DNA of 10,814 bases, from contig JAAZLF010000005.1 in assembly GCA_012799425.1 (NCBI GenBank), positions 1-10,814 on the forward strand. Reading direction: 5' to 3'. The notes under the pieces were generated by a model. That model saw nothing but the letters and a program-made list of their open reading frames with translations. It searched no databases and was not told the origin of the DNA. Each line of letters begins with the position of its first letter. The stretch's first letter is position 1. A program made the translations under genes and the position numbers. Positions 1 through 8,268 of the stretch are shown here, one piece after another. The stretch is from Actinomycetales bacterium (GTDB lineage Bacteria > Actinomycetota > Actinomycetes > Actinomycetales > Dermabacteraceae).

Positions 1-473
1 AGCCCCCGCAGATGAACGAGGAGCAGACCCGCCAGCTCGCCGCGTACGTCGCCTCGCTCGGCCCCGGTCCCGCGGTCCCCGATGAGGAATGGCTCGACAC
101 CAGCAAGGGCGACGCCACCAAGGGCGGCGAGATCTTCCGGATCAACTGCGCCATGTGCCACAACGCCGCCGGCGCAGGCGGTGCCCTGACCCGCGGCAAG
201 TACGCGCCGCCGGTCGTCGGCCTGGAGCCCAAGCACGTCTACGAGGCCATGGAGACCGGCCCGCAGAACATGCCGGTCTTCAACGACACCAACCTCTCCC
301 CGTCGGACAAGCGCGACGTCATCAGGTACCTCGAGACCCTCGATGAGACCGGTTCGCCCGGTGGCATCTCCCTGGGCTCGCTCGGTCCTGTGACCGAGGG
401 CCTGTACGTGTGGACGATCGTCCTGTCCCTGCTCCTGGGCTGCGCAGTGTGGCTGGGGGCGAAGGCCAAGTGA
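1..473 (+). CDS. qcrC: QcrC, di-heme cytochrome c subunit of the bcc complex (3' end only)
   Basis: The reading frame is already open at the left edge (first full codon at 3), so the N-terminus and first heme domain lie outside the window. The visible part is the second cytochrome c domain: a CAMCH heme-binding motif at 147-161 (C, C and His as proximal ligand), a later NMPVF segment whose Met is the likely distal heme ligand, and one C-terminal membrane helix (about GLYVWTIVLSLLLGCAVW) ending in a short basic tail. This matches the family plan of two heme c domains plus a C-terminal anchor. The protein carries electrons from the Rieske centre to the aa3 oxidase outside the membrane and replaces a soluble cytochrome c. 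Its TGA overlaps the GTG start of qcrA, so translation is probably coupled. The ATG at 12 is an internal Met, not a start, because the conserved region continues upstream. Confidence 0.95.
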   Translation, partial: PPQMNEEQTRQLAAYVASLGPGPAVPDEEWLDTSKGDATKGGEIFRINCAMCHNAAGAGGALTRGKYAPPVVGLEPKHVYEAMETGPQNMPVFNDTNLSPSDKRDVIRYLETLDETGSPGGISLGSLGPVTEGLYVWTIVLSLLLGCAVWLGAKAK

Positions 474-1552
474 ATGCGAGCATGAACAACAACCTCGACG
501 GCAGCTCTCCCGCACGCGGCGTGAGCGCCATCTCCCCCAAGGAGGACGGCGGCTTCCCGAATCCGGGTCTGCCTCCCCACGCCCACCGTCAGGCGGACAT
601 CTCGAAGGCCGCTGAGAAGCGTGCGGAGCGCATCGTCGCCAGCATGTTCCTGCTGAGCGTCGTGGGCACCGTCCTCTTCATCGCGGCATACTTCCTGGTC
701 ACCCCGACCGGTATCAACCTCTTCGCGGAGGAGAAGAGCCCCAGCGCCCTGTGGTGGTCCAACCTCACCATCGGTCTCGGGCTCGCCATCGCGGTGTTCT
801 TCATCGGCGCCGCCGCCGTGCACTGGGCCAAGACCCTGATGCCCGATGAGGAGATGGTCGAGGAGCGTCACGACATCCGCAGCTCCGACGAGACCCGCGA
901 GATCGCCGCCGGCATCATCACCGACGGCCTCGAGGAGTCGGGCATCGCTCGCCGCCCCGTGATCGTCACCGCGATGGTCGCCGCTCTCGCAGCGCTGCCG
1001 GTCGCCGTGCTGGCGCCGCTGTCCACGCTCGGCCCCCTGCCCGGCAACAAGCTCCACCACACCTTCTGGGGCCACAACCCCGGGCAGCGCCTCGCGCGCG
1101 ACCACGACGGCACGCCCATCAAGCTGTCCGATGTGGCGATGAACTCGATCTTCCATGTCATGCCCGAGGGGCTGACCCGCGAGACCGAGCACCACATCGA
1201 GGAGCGCGCCAAGGCCGCAGCCGTGATCGTGCGCTTCGATCCCAAGCTCGCCAAGAACGAGGAGAGCGCCGCGATGGGCGTCGAGGGCGTGCTGGCCTTC
1301 TCCAAGATCTGCACCCACGTGGGCTGCCCGGTCGCCCTGTACGAGCAGCAGACGCACCACATGCTGTGCCCGTGCCACCAGTCCACCTTCGACGTCACCG
1401 ACGGCGCCAAGGTGATCTTCGGCCCGGCGCACCGCCCGCTCCCCCAGATCCCGATCGAGGTCGACGACGAGGGCTACCTGGTGGCCCCCGGCGACTTCAT
1501 CGAGCCGATCGGCCCGAGCTTCTGGAACATCCACAAGAACAAGGATGTGTGA
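470..1552 (+). CDS. qcrA: QcrA, Rieske iron-sulfur subunit of the bcc complex
   Basis: About 360 residues. It has three N-terminal membrane helices (about 55-77, 98-120, 163-184), the actinobacterial arrangement rather than the usual single anchor, then a C-terminal Rieske domain. The cluster-binding boxes are clear: CTHVGC (281-286) and CPCHQS (300-305). C281, H283, C300 and H303 would bind the 2Fe-2S cluster, and C286 and C302 would form the stabilising disulfide. The subunit accepts an electron from menaquinol at the Qo site of QcrB and hands it to QcrC. I chose the GTG at 470 because it overlaps the qcrC stop by 4 bases and has GAAGG at 461-465 just upstream. An in-frame ATG at 482 is the alternative. 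The frame is open further upstream to 410, but that part lies inside qcrC. Confidence 0.95.
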   Translation: MNASMNNNLDGSSPARGVSAISPKEDGGFPNPGLPPHAHRQADISKAAEKRAERIVASMFLLSVVGTVLFIAAYFLVTPTGINLFAEEKSPSALWWSNLTIGLGLAIAVFFIGAAAVHWAKTLMPDEEMVEERHDIRSSDETREIAAGIITDGLEESGIARRPVIVTAMVAALAALPVAVLAPLSTLGPLPGNKLHHTFWGHNPGQRLARDHDGTPIKLSDVAMNSIFHVMPEGLTRETEHHIEERAKAAAVIVRFDPKLAKNEESAAMGVEGVLAFSKICTHVGCPVALYEQQTHHMLCPCHQSTFDVTDGAKVIFGPAHRPLPQIPIEVDDEGYLVAPGDFIEPIGPSFWNIHKNKDV

Positions 1553-1556
1553 TCAC

Positions 1557-3233
1557 GTGTCGACCACGACTCCCAGCGCCCGGAAGCAGACTTCCCCCAA
1601 CGAGAGCTCACGGGCCTACAAGCTCGGCGCAGTGGGCGGCGACTGGCTCGACCAGCGTGTCGCCGGCGGCGGTTTCGTCAAGTTCATCGCCCGCAAGATC
1701 TTCCCCGACCACTGGTCGTTCATGTTCGGCGAGGTGGCGCTCTACAGCTTCGTCATCCTGCTGATCTCGGGCACCTTCCTCACGATGTTCTTCGACCCCT
1801 CCATGGAGGAGGTCATCTACGACGGGCCATACACCGCGCTGCAGGGCGCGCACATGTCCCGTGCCTATGAGTCGACGCTCGAGATCTCCTTCGAGGTCAC
1901 CGGCGGCCTGCTCTTCCGGCAGATGCACCACTGGTCTGCACTCGTGTTCATGGTCGCGATCTTCGTGCACATGTTCCGCGTGTTCTTCACCGGTGCCTTC
2001 CGCAAGCCGCGCGAGCTCAACTGGCTGGTCGGCTTCACCCTCATGGTCCTGGGCATGGCTGCCGGCTTCTCCGGCTACTCCCTGCCCGACGACGTGCTCT
2101 CCGGCAACGGCCTGCGCGTGGTCGAGGGGCTGATGAAGGCCATCCCGGTGGTGGGCACCTACCTCGTGATGCTGATGTTCGGCGGCGAGTTCCCCGGCAC
2201 CGACATCATCCCGCGCCTGTTCACAGTGCATATCCTGCTGGTGCCCGCGATGATCCTCGGACTGATCGCCATCCACCTGGTGCTGCTCGTGCTGCACAAG
2301 CACACCCAGTACCCCGGCCCGGGCCGCACCGAACGCAACGTGGTCGGCTTCCCGGTGTTCCCGGTGTACGCGGCCAAGGCAGGCGGATTCTTCTTCCTGG
2401 TCTTCGGCATCATCACGCTGATCTCGGCGACCACGTCGATCAACGGGGTGTGGAACTACGGCCCCTACGACCCCTCCCCCGTCTCCGCTGGTTCGCAGCC
2501 TGACTGGTACATGCTCTGGACCGACGGCGGGCTGCGCCTCATCCCGGGCTGGGAGTCGACGATCTTCGGCTACGTGCTCTCGTGGAACATGCTCATCCCG
2601 ATGGCCATCTACGGGCTTCTGCTGGGAGCCCTCGCCCTGTACCCGTTCATCGAGGCGTGGGTGACCGGTGACGATCGCGAGCATCACCTCAACGATCTGC
2701 CGTACAACACCCCGGTCCGCACCGGTCTCGGCGTCGCCTGGATCATGACCTACCTGATCCTGGCCCTCGCCGCCACGAACGACCTGATCGCGATCGCCCT
2801 CGAGCTGTCGATCAACGACCTCACCTGGGCGCTGCGGATCGCCTTCTTCGTGGGACCGGTGCTGTCCTTCTTCATCACGAAGCGACTGTGCCTGTCCATC
2901 CAGCGCCAGAAGCGAGACCTGGCCCTGCACGGCGAGGAGACCTCGCGCATCGTGCGCACGGAGACCGGCGACATGATCGAGATCCACAAGCCGCTGAGCG
3001 AGTACGACCGCTGGGTCCTGGTCCAGCACGATGACTACCGGCCGCTCAAGGCGGGCAAGGGCGTCTCCTCGCTCCGCGCGAAGGCGACCAGCTTCTTCTT
3101 CAAGGACCGCATCTCGCCGGTCACGCCGGCCGAGCTCCGCGCGGCGCTCGAGCATCACGGCCATGAGAAGCACGTCATCGATGAGCTCACCGGCGGGGAC
3201 TACCGCACCCCGGCGGAGAAGGCGCCTCACTGA
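1557..3233 (+). CDS. qcrB: QcrB, cytochrome b subunit of the bcc complex
   Basis: About 558 residues: an eight-helix cytochrome b core followed by a roughly 110-residue hydrophilic C-terminal tail, as in other actinobacterial QcrB. Four heme-b His ligands are visible: H124 and H138 in helix B (RQMHHW ... FVHMFR), and H225 and H240 in helix D. The 14/15 spacing resembles cytochrome b6 rather than mitochondrial b. The Qo-site motif is PDWY (315-318), in place of the classical PEWY. The subunit oxidises menaquinol and holds the low- and high-potential b hemes. Start choice: the GTG at 1557 lies 4 bases after the qcrA stop with AAGGA (1541-1545) upstream, and gives an N-terminus beginning STTTPSARK. 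An in-frame ATG at 1545 would overlap qcrA by 8 bases and adds four residues. Last gene of the qcr operon, followed by a terminator hairpin. Confidence 0.95.
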   Translation: MSTTTPSARKQTSPNESSRAYKLGAVGGDWLDQRVAGGGFVKFIARKIFPDHWSFMFGEVALYSFVILLISGTFLTMFFDPSMEEVIYDGPYTALQGAHMSRAYESTLEISFEVTGGLLFRQMHHWSALVFMVAIFVHMFRVFFTGAFRKPRELNWLVGFTLMVLGMAAGFSGYSLPDDVLSGNGLRVVEGLMKAIPVVGTYLVMLMFGGEFPGTDIIPRLFTVHILLVPAMILGLIAIHLVLLVLHKHTQYPGPGRTERNVVGFPVFPVYAAKAGGFFFLVFGIITLISATTSINGVWNYGPYDPSPVSAGSQPDWYMLWTDGGLRLIPGWESTIFGYVLSWNMLIPMAIYGLLLGALALYPFIEAWVTGDDREHHLNDLPYNTPVRTGLGVAWIMTYLILALAATNDLIAIALELSINDLTWALRIAFFVGPVLSFFITKRLCLSIQRQKRDLALHGEETSRIVRTETGDMIEIHKPLSEYDRWVLVQHDDYRPLKAGKGVSSLRAKATSFFFKDRISPVTPAELRAALEHHGHEKHVIDELTGGDYRTPAEKAPH

Positions 3234-3261
3234 GTCGACCTGCGCTGAGCTCGCACACCGC

Positions 3262-3290
3262 AGGGCCCCGAGGAATGTCCTCGGGGCCCT
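3262..3290 (+). terminator. Hairpin terminator after qcrB
   Basis: A perfect 13-bp stem: arm 3262-3274 pairs with 3278-3290 around a 3-base ATG loop (the arms include GGGCCCCGAGGA and its complement). It begins 28 bases after the qcrB stop. Only TT follows the stem, so the U-tract is weak, which is common in GC-rich actinobacteria. The symmetry would also let it stop - strand transcripts from the 92-residue gene at 3380-3658. Confidence 0.8.
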
Positions 3291-3379
3291 TCGCTGTGCT
3301 CGGGACGGTTCGTTCCGCCAGTGCGCAGCAGCAGGGACGCCCCTCTCCCCCTCCGCCCGGCGGCCCTCGGCGCCTCAGC

Positions 3380-3658
3380 TCACATCAGGAGCGGACTGGT
3401 GCCGCCTCCGCCGCTGCGCGGCTCCTTGCCGGCCGCGATGTTCGCCAGGTAGCGGGCCGCCACTCGGCTCAGCCGACGGTCATGCTTCCGCAGCGCGCGC
3501 ACGGAGCGCAGCGACACTGCGTCAGGGTCGAGCCCCTCGCCCTCGAGCACGCCGCGGGCCCAGCCCGCCGCCGCCTCGAGGTCTTCGTCATGCGGAAAGA
3601 TCTGCCTGAGCTCCTTGCGGGCTGCGCCCACCGGATCCACGTCCCCACCGATCATCAT
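3380..3658 (-). CDS. Hypothetical small soluble protein, 92 residues
   Basis: I do not recognise this protein. It is short, highly charged and probably all-helical, with no membrane segment, signal peptide or Cys. The central stretch from about residue 24 to 75 (EDLEAAAGWARGVL, LRSVRALRKHDRRLSRVAARYL) reads as two amphipathic helices, the second Arg-rich. The tail is Gly/Ser-rich. The case for a real gene: an in-frame stop lies just upstream (3674-3676), so the start is fixed at one of two adjacent ATGs (3658 or 3655). AGGGGAG sits directly before them and is better spaced for the second. It is monocistronic, on the opposite strand to qcrCAB and facing it, in the gap between the two respiratory operons. 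A candidate -10 (TATGAT) lies about 160 bases upstream. Any link to respiration rests on position alone. Confidence 0.65.
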   Translation of the reverse strand: MMIGGDVDPVGAARKELRQIFPHDEDLEAAAGWARGVLEGEGLDPDAVSLRSVRALRKHDRRLSRVAARYLANIAAGKEPRSGGGGTSPLLM

Positions 3659-3817
3659 CTTCTCCCCTGGTCGTCATCACACCGCTCACCATGTTCGTCT
3701 CGCGGCGGTGGTCGTCGGGCGGGCCCACACGCTACACCCCAACCCGCACGGCCGCGCGGCGCCCGACGCTTCGCGCTCGGACGATGAACGGGGTACAGCG
3801 CTTATACGCCGTTAATC

Positions 3818-3823
3818 ATCATA
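3818..3823 (-). promoter_or_regulatory. Candidate -10 for the 92-residue gene
   Basis: On the - strand this reads TATGAT, a good match to the vegetative -10 (TAnnnT). It sits about 160 bases upstream of the start at 3658 inside the only AT-rich patch of the gap. No convincing -35 hexamer is visible at 16-18 bases. The ten bases CGTATGATGA are identical to those around the candidate ctaC -10. Confidence 0.35.
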
Positions 3824-3840
3824 CGTGCCGATACGTATGA
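3819..3840. promoter_or_regulatory. Operator-like inverted repeat
   Basis: Two perfect 8-base arms, TCATACGT (3819-3826) and ACGTATGA (3833-3840), are separated by 6 bases. The left arm overlaps the - strand TATGAT, which is where a dimeric repressor would block RNA polymerase. No regulator gene is adjacent, and the cognate protein cannot be named. Confidence 0.45.
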
Positions 3841-4353
3841 GGTATATCGGTGGTCCCTCCGCTCCGCATGCACGGCCGACCGCGCCAGGCTTTCCTGTCA
3901 GCCGGCAGGCTGGCGATGCCTTCCGGCGTTCGGAGCAGCGTGCTCAGGAGAACCGGGACGACTCCCTCCCCCTGAGTTCCCGAGCGCCGCAGGCCACGAT
4001 GCGCCACCAGCGCCTCACGAGGCCCGGAACGACCTCAAGCTGGCTGGACATGTCGGTGCTCGGGATCGAGCCTCTGGCGTCGCACATGGCCGAGCCTGGG
4101 TGCTGCGGACCGCTGCACAGGTGCCGATCGGCTTGCTGTATCGCCACGGCGTCGGCAGAGGTATGGCGGGGCCAGCTCCCCTTATCCAGCGGTGCCGACC
4201 GGGCGCAGATGCCGTCGCACCGGCAGCGCGGCAGCCTCAGTCAGCCGTCGGCGGCCGCTCGCTGCCCTGGCCGGCACCCCACCGCCTCTCGACCCAAAGG
4301 AGCGCGCAGGAGGACACCCTGTGCCGGCTCCACTCCGATCCGAACGGATACGG

Positions 4354-4392
4354 CACAGGGCCCCGCATCGCTGAACGATGCGGGGCCCTGTG
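4354..4392 (-). terminator. Hairpin terminator of the ctaCDF operon
   Basis: A perfect 17-bp stem (4354-4370 with 4376-4392) closed by the 5-base loop CTGAA. It begins 36 bases past the ctaF stop in the direction of ctaCDF transcription. There is no U-tract after the stem on the - strand. The stem is symmetric, so it would also stop any + strand transcript coming out of the gap before it runs antisense into ctaF. Confidence 0.8.
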
Positions 4393-4428
4393 TGAGACGC
4401 ACGCCTTCCGAAGGCGATGCGGCGGTGA

Positions 4429-4845
4429 TCAGTGAGCGTGCTGCCCCATGGAGAACTCCATGACCCACAGCAGAACACCGTAGATGGCGAACATGACGCC
4501 GAAGGCGAAGATCCACCACCCTGCGGCCACGCCGAGGAAGCAGAGAGACGCGCCCAGCGAGGCCCACAGCGGCGCCCAGCTGTACGGGGAGAAGCTGCCC
4601 TGCACACCGGCGTCGTCCGACACCTCGGCGTCCAGGTCGTCGGATGCTCCGAGCTCGTTCCGCCTCACGGCCAGCGAGGCGGTGATCGCGATCATCAGTG
4701 CGAGGCCGGTCAGCGCGATGATCGCCGGGAAGCCGACGAGCTCGATGCCCATGGGGTCGTAGCGACCCGTGACGAAGGCGTACGCGAAGGCGACGATCGC
4801 GAAGAAGACCGCCAGGATCCAGAAGATCTTTGCCGTTGCTCTCAT
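4429..4845 (-). CDS. ctaF: CtaF, cytochrome c oxidase subunit IV (actinobacterial type)
   Basis: 138 residues, the usual length for this actinobacteria-specific small subunit. Four membrane helices are visible (about 7-26, 36-60, 92-109, 112-130), with an acidic, Ser/Asp-rich loop at about 66-84 between helices 2 and 3 and a conserved-looking SPYSWAPLW before helix 3. It carries no cofactor ligand; the family is a structural part of the aa3 oxidase. The ATG at 4845 lies one base after the ctaD stop, and GAGGA sits about 9 bases upstream inside the end of ctaD, so translation is coupled to ctaD. Last gene of the operon, followed by the hairpin at 4354-4392. Confidence 0.93.
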   Translation of the reverse strand: MRATAKIFWILAVFFAIVAFAYAFVTGRYDPMGIELVGFPAIIALTGLALMIAITASLAVRRNELGASDDLDAEVSDDAGVQGSFSPYSWAPLWASLGASLCFLGVAAGWWIFAFGVMFAIYGVLLWVMEFSMGQHAH

Positions 4846-4846
4846 G

Positions 4847-6555
<1,709 letters not shown>

Positions 6556-6559
<4 letters not shown>

Positions 6560-7494
6560 TCGTTCTCTCCCTCGGTACCGGTGGAGGCGGTCTCCTCGGT
6601 GTAGCGGGGACCGGCATCGTCACGCTGCTCGCGCATGCTCCAGTCCTCGTGGTTGCGGTTCAGATCCACGCCCAGCTGTCCCGTGTAGCCCTGCTCGCGC
6701 AGCTCCTGCATATGGGCGTCGAACTCCTCCTGGGAGACGACGACCACGTTGAAGAGCATGTCCGAGTGGTACTCGCCGCAGAGCTCGGCGCACTTGCCGG
6801 CGTAGGTGCCCTCGCGGGTGGGGGTGAGCTGGAAGCTGGTGGTGTGCCCCGGCATCATGTCCTTCTTGTACAGGAAGTCCACGACCCAGAACGAGTGGAT
6901 GACGTCACGGGAGTCGAGGCGGAACTCGACGGTCTGGCCGACGGGGAGGTACAGCTCCGGCAGCGACTCCGCGGCGCCGGGCTGGCCGGTGGCGAAGGAC
7001 TGCACGCCCGCGGGCTCGTGGACGTCGTCATCCACATAGTTGATGTCCCAGCTCCACTGCTTGCCGACCACGTTGACCGTGTAGTCGGGCTCGTCCACGT
7101 GCATCTCGATCTCACGGGTGTCGCGCTGCGTGAAGTAGAAGAGGGTCAGCACCATCACCACGGGCACGAGCGTGAACATCAGCTCGAGCGGCACGTGGTA
7201 TCGCAGCTGCACCGGGAAGCCGGTGTCGTTCTTGCGGCGGCGGTAGGCCACGGCGCACCAGATCGTCAGGCCCCAGATCATGAGGCCCACCAGGACCAGG
7301 ACGGCCCACGAGCCGACCCAGAGATTGGTGATCCGCTCGGTGTGGCTGGTGACCTCCTGACCGTCTTCCGGACCGGGCATGAACCCGCGCTGCTGCGCCT
7401 GGGTGCAGCCGGCGAGGATCAGAGTGGCCAGGGCGAGGCCTGCTGCCGCTGCACGGCGCCCACGCCGTGCGCGCTGAGGGACCTGGGGGATCAC
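6556..7494 (-). CDS. ctaC: CtaC, cytochrome c oxidase subunit II (CuA subunit), lipoprotein
   Basis: About 312 residues. The N-terminus is a lipoprotein signal: an Arg-rich n-region, a hydrophobic stretch and the lipobox LAGC with the modified Cys at 30. Two membrane helices follow (about 58-83 and 104-121), then an extracellular cupredoxin domain. The CuA ligands are complete: H200 (DVIHSFW), then C235, E237, C239, H243 and M246 in the [12 protein letters not shown] segment. The KQWSWD motif (145-150) supplies the aromatic patch next to CuA. The subunit takes electrons from the hemes of QcrC and passes them to CtaD. Start choice: the GTG at 7494 has GGAAGG 9 bases upstream and leaves a normal signal peptide. 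The frame stays open up to 7671, but that extension would bury the signal peptide behind about 59 odd residues. First gene of ctaCDF. Confidence 0.93.
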
Positions 7495-7677
7495 AGAGGA
7501 TGACCTTCCGCTCGTCGTCTCCGAACCGCGTCTGCGGACCGAGCTCGTTCTCTCGATCCGGCTCCGCGGCGCGAAGCTGGTACTTATGTGGGCGGGACAT
7601 ACCCACAGTGCCGCGCCCTCCCCGTCGAAGGAGGGCCGTGGCCGGCCCGGAGGCCCGCCACTTGACGGCACCCCGTC

Positions 7678-7683
7678 ATCATA
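7678..7683 (-). promoter_or_regulatory. ctaC: Candidate -10 of the ctaCDF promoter
   Basis: Reads TATGAT on the - strand. Transcription would begin near 7671, leaving a leader of about 175 bases before the GTG at 7494. No TTGACA-like -35 sits at 16-18 bases. Instead that position is covered by an inverted repeat, which fits a promoter needing an activator. Other weak candidates exist closer to the gene. Confidence 0.4.
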
Positions 7684-7693
7684 CGGGTTTCCG

Positions 7694-7712
7694 GAGGTGG
7701 TGGAGCCACCTC
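7694..7712. promoter_or_regulatory. Inverted repeat at the -35 position of the ctaC promoter
   Basis: GAGGTGG (7694-7700) and CCACCTC (7706-7712) are perfect 7-base arms around 5 bases. It lies 10 bases upstream of the candidate TATGAT, where a -35 would be. It may be a regulator site. Confidence 0.3.
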
Positions 7713-7739
7713 GACTCGCCGCAGTCCCTCGTGCCCGAC

Positions 7740-7761
7740 GGTCCGTGACCGGTCCGTGATC
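7740..7761. repeat. Tandem 11-base direct repeat upstream of ctaC
   Basis: GGTCCGTGACC (7740-7750) is followed at once by GGTCCGTGATC (7751-7761), differing at one base. The period is one helical turn, and the pair lies about 60-80 bases upstream of the candidate -10, a common position for activator binding. Confidence 0.5.
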
Positions 7762-7786
7762 TGCAGGTAGCCGCGATCACATGAGA

Positions 7787-7829
7787 ACGGGCCCGCCACG
7801 GTGACCTGATCGTCACCGGGCGGGCCCGT
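7787..7829 (-). terminator. Hairpin terminator after the erpA-like gene
   Basis: A long stem: 11 perfect pairs (7787-7797 with 7819-7829), then a single bulged A at 7798, then 7 more pairs (7799-7805 with 7812-7818), with a 6-base loop. It lies about 50 bases beyond the stop at 7880 and separates this gene from the ctaC promoter. A short T-rich stretch (TTCTCAT) follows on the - strand. Confidence 0.8.
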
Positions 7830-7879
7830 CCGCACTGCTCACACCGGCCGCGAGTCCGCACCGGGGCGATCCTGACGGC

Positions 7880-8239
7880 TCAGCCGAAGGAGTCTCCGCA
7901 GGCGCAGGAGCTGCCGGCGTTGGGGTTGTCGATCGTGAAGCCCTGCTTCTCGATGGTGTCGGAGAAGTCGATCACGGCGCCGCTGAGGTACGGGCTGCTC
8001 ATCTTGTCGACGATCACCTCGACTCCCTCATATTCGGCGACCAGGTCGTTGTCCATCAGGCGCTCATCGAAGTACAGCTGGTAGATCAGGCCGGAGCAGC
8101 CGCCGGGCTGGACGGCGATCCGCAGGCGGAGGTCGTCCCGGCCCTCCTGCTCCAGCAGCGTGGTCACCTTCTGCGCAGCGCCGGAGGTGAGGGTGACGCC
8201 ATGCGCCTCGGTGGGGCGCTCGGTGGTGGGCGTGGTCAT
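7880..8239 (-). CDS. erpA: ErpA/IscA-type iron-sulfur cluster insertion protein
   Basis: 119 residues, a typical A-type carrier (HesB/IscA/ErpA family). The three conserved cluster-binding Cys are present: C48 in QPGGCSG, and C112 and C114 in the C-terminal SSCACG. Also visible are the family's strand pattern (LRLRIAVQPGGCSG, YQLYFDE) and the FSDTIEKQGFTIDNPNA stretch before the last Cys pair. These cytosolic proteins pass Fe-S clusters to target proteins. The short N-terminal tail (about 13 residues) is Thr-rich and unconserved. The ATG at 8239 has AGGAGG 5 bases upstream, the best ribosome binding site in the window. It is monocistronic, with its own likely promoter and a strong terminator. 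Lying next to ctaC, it may help mature respiratory Fe-S proteins such as QcrA, but this is inference. The symbol erpA rather than iscA is a convention for actinobacteria. Confidence 0.92.
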   Translation of the reverse strand: MTTPTTERPTEAHGVTLTSGAAQKVTTLLEQEGRDDLRLRIAVQPGGCSGLIYQLYFDERLMDNDLVAEYEGVEVIVDKMSSPYLSGAVIDFSDTIEKQGFTIDNPNAGSSCACGDSFG

Positions 8240-8268
8240 GCGATCCTCCTCGAAGCTCGTGTGGTGCC

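Larger units (their letters stand above)
3659..4428. other. 770-base gap with no recognisable gene
   Basis: This stretch separates the 92-residue gene from the end of ctaF. Open frames exist on both strands (for example 3825-4463 +) but they have no family resemblance, run through the 4354-4392 hairpin, and lack the strong third-position GC of the neighbouring genes. Structure I can see: an AT-rich patch around 3800-3850 with an inverted repeat; a strong AGGAGG at 4308-4313 followed 7 bases later by a GTG opening a 17-codon frame; and two overlapping hairpins at 4317-4392. It could be a decayed gene, a small-RNA locus or simply spacer. Confidence 0.6.
7495..7879. other. Upstream region of ctaC (385 bases, no gene)
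   Basis: Between the ctaC start and the erpA stop there is no convincing gene. From right to left it holds the erpA terminator (7787-7829), a tandem 11-base repeat (7740-7761), an inverted repeat (7694-7712), a candidate -10 (7678-7683) and a long untranslated leader of about 175 bases. An inverted repeat of GTGATC (7756-7761) with GATCAC (7775-7780) overlaps the right copy of the tandem repeat. Confidence 0.6.

Noticed and set aside
239..1534. 431-codon open frame on the - strand opposite qcrC/qcrA
   Set aside because: It is a mirror of well-supported genes. The His/Asp/Glu/Val/Gly-rich composition is what the reverse of GC-rich coding DNA gives, and there is no family resemblance.
1608..3230. 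540-codon open frame on the - strand opposite qcrB
   Set aside because: The same effect: long reverse frames are common in GC-rich genes, and QcrB is certain on the + strand.
3825..4463. 212-codon + strand open frame in the gap
   Set aside because: It runs through the 17-bp hairpin and into ctaF, has no recognisable motif, no ribosome binding site and a composition unlike the neighbouring proteins.
7495..7671. N-terminal extension of CtaC to an upstream ATG
   Set aside because: It would place about 59 residues before a standard lipoprotein signal peptide. The GTG at 7494 has its own ribosome binding site.
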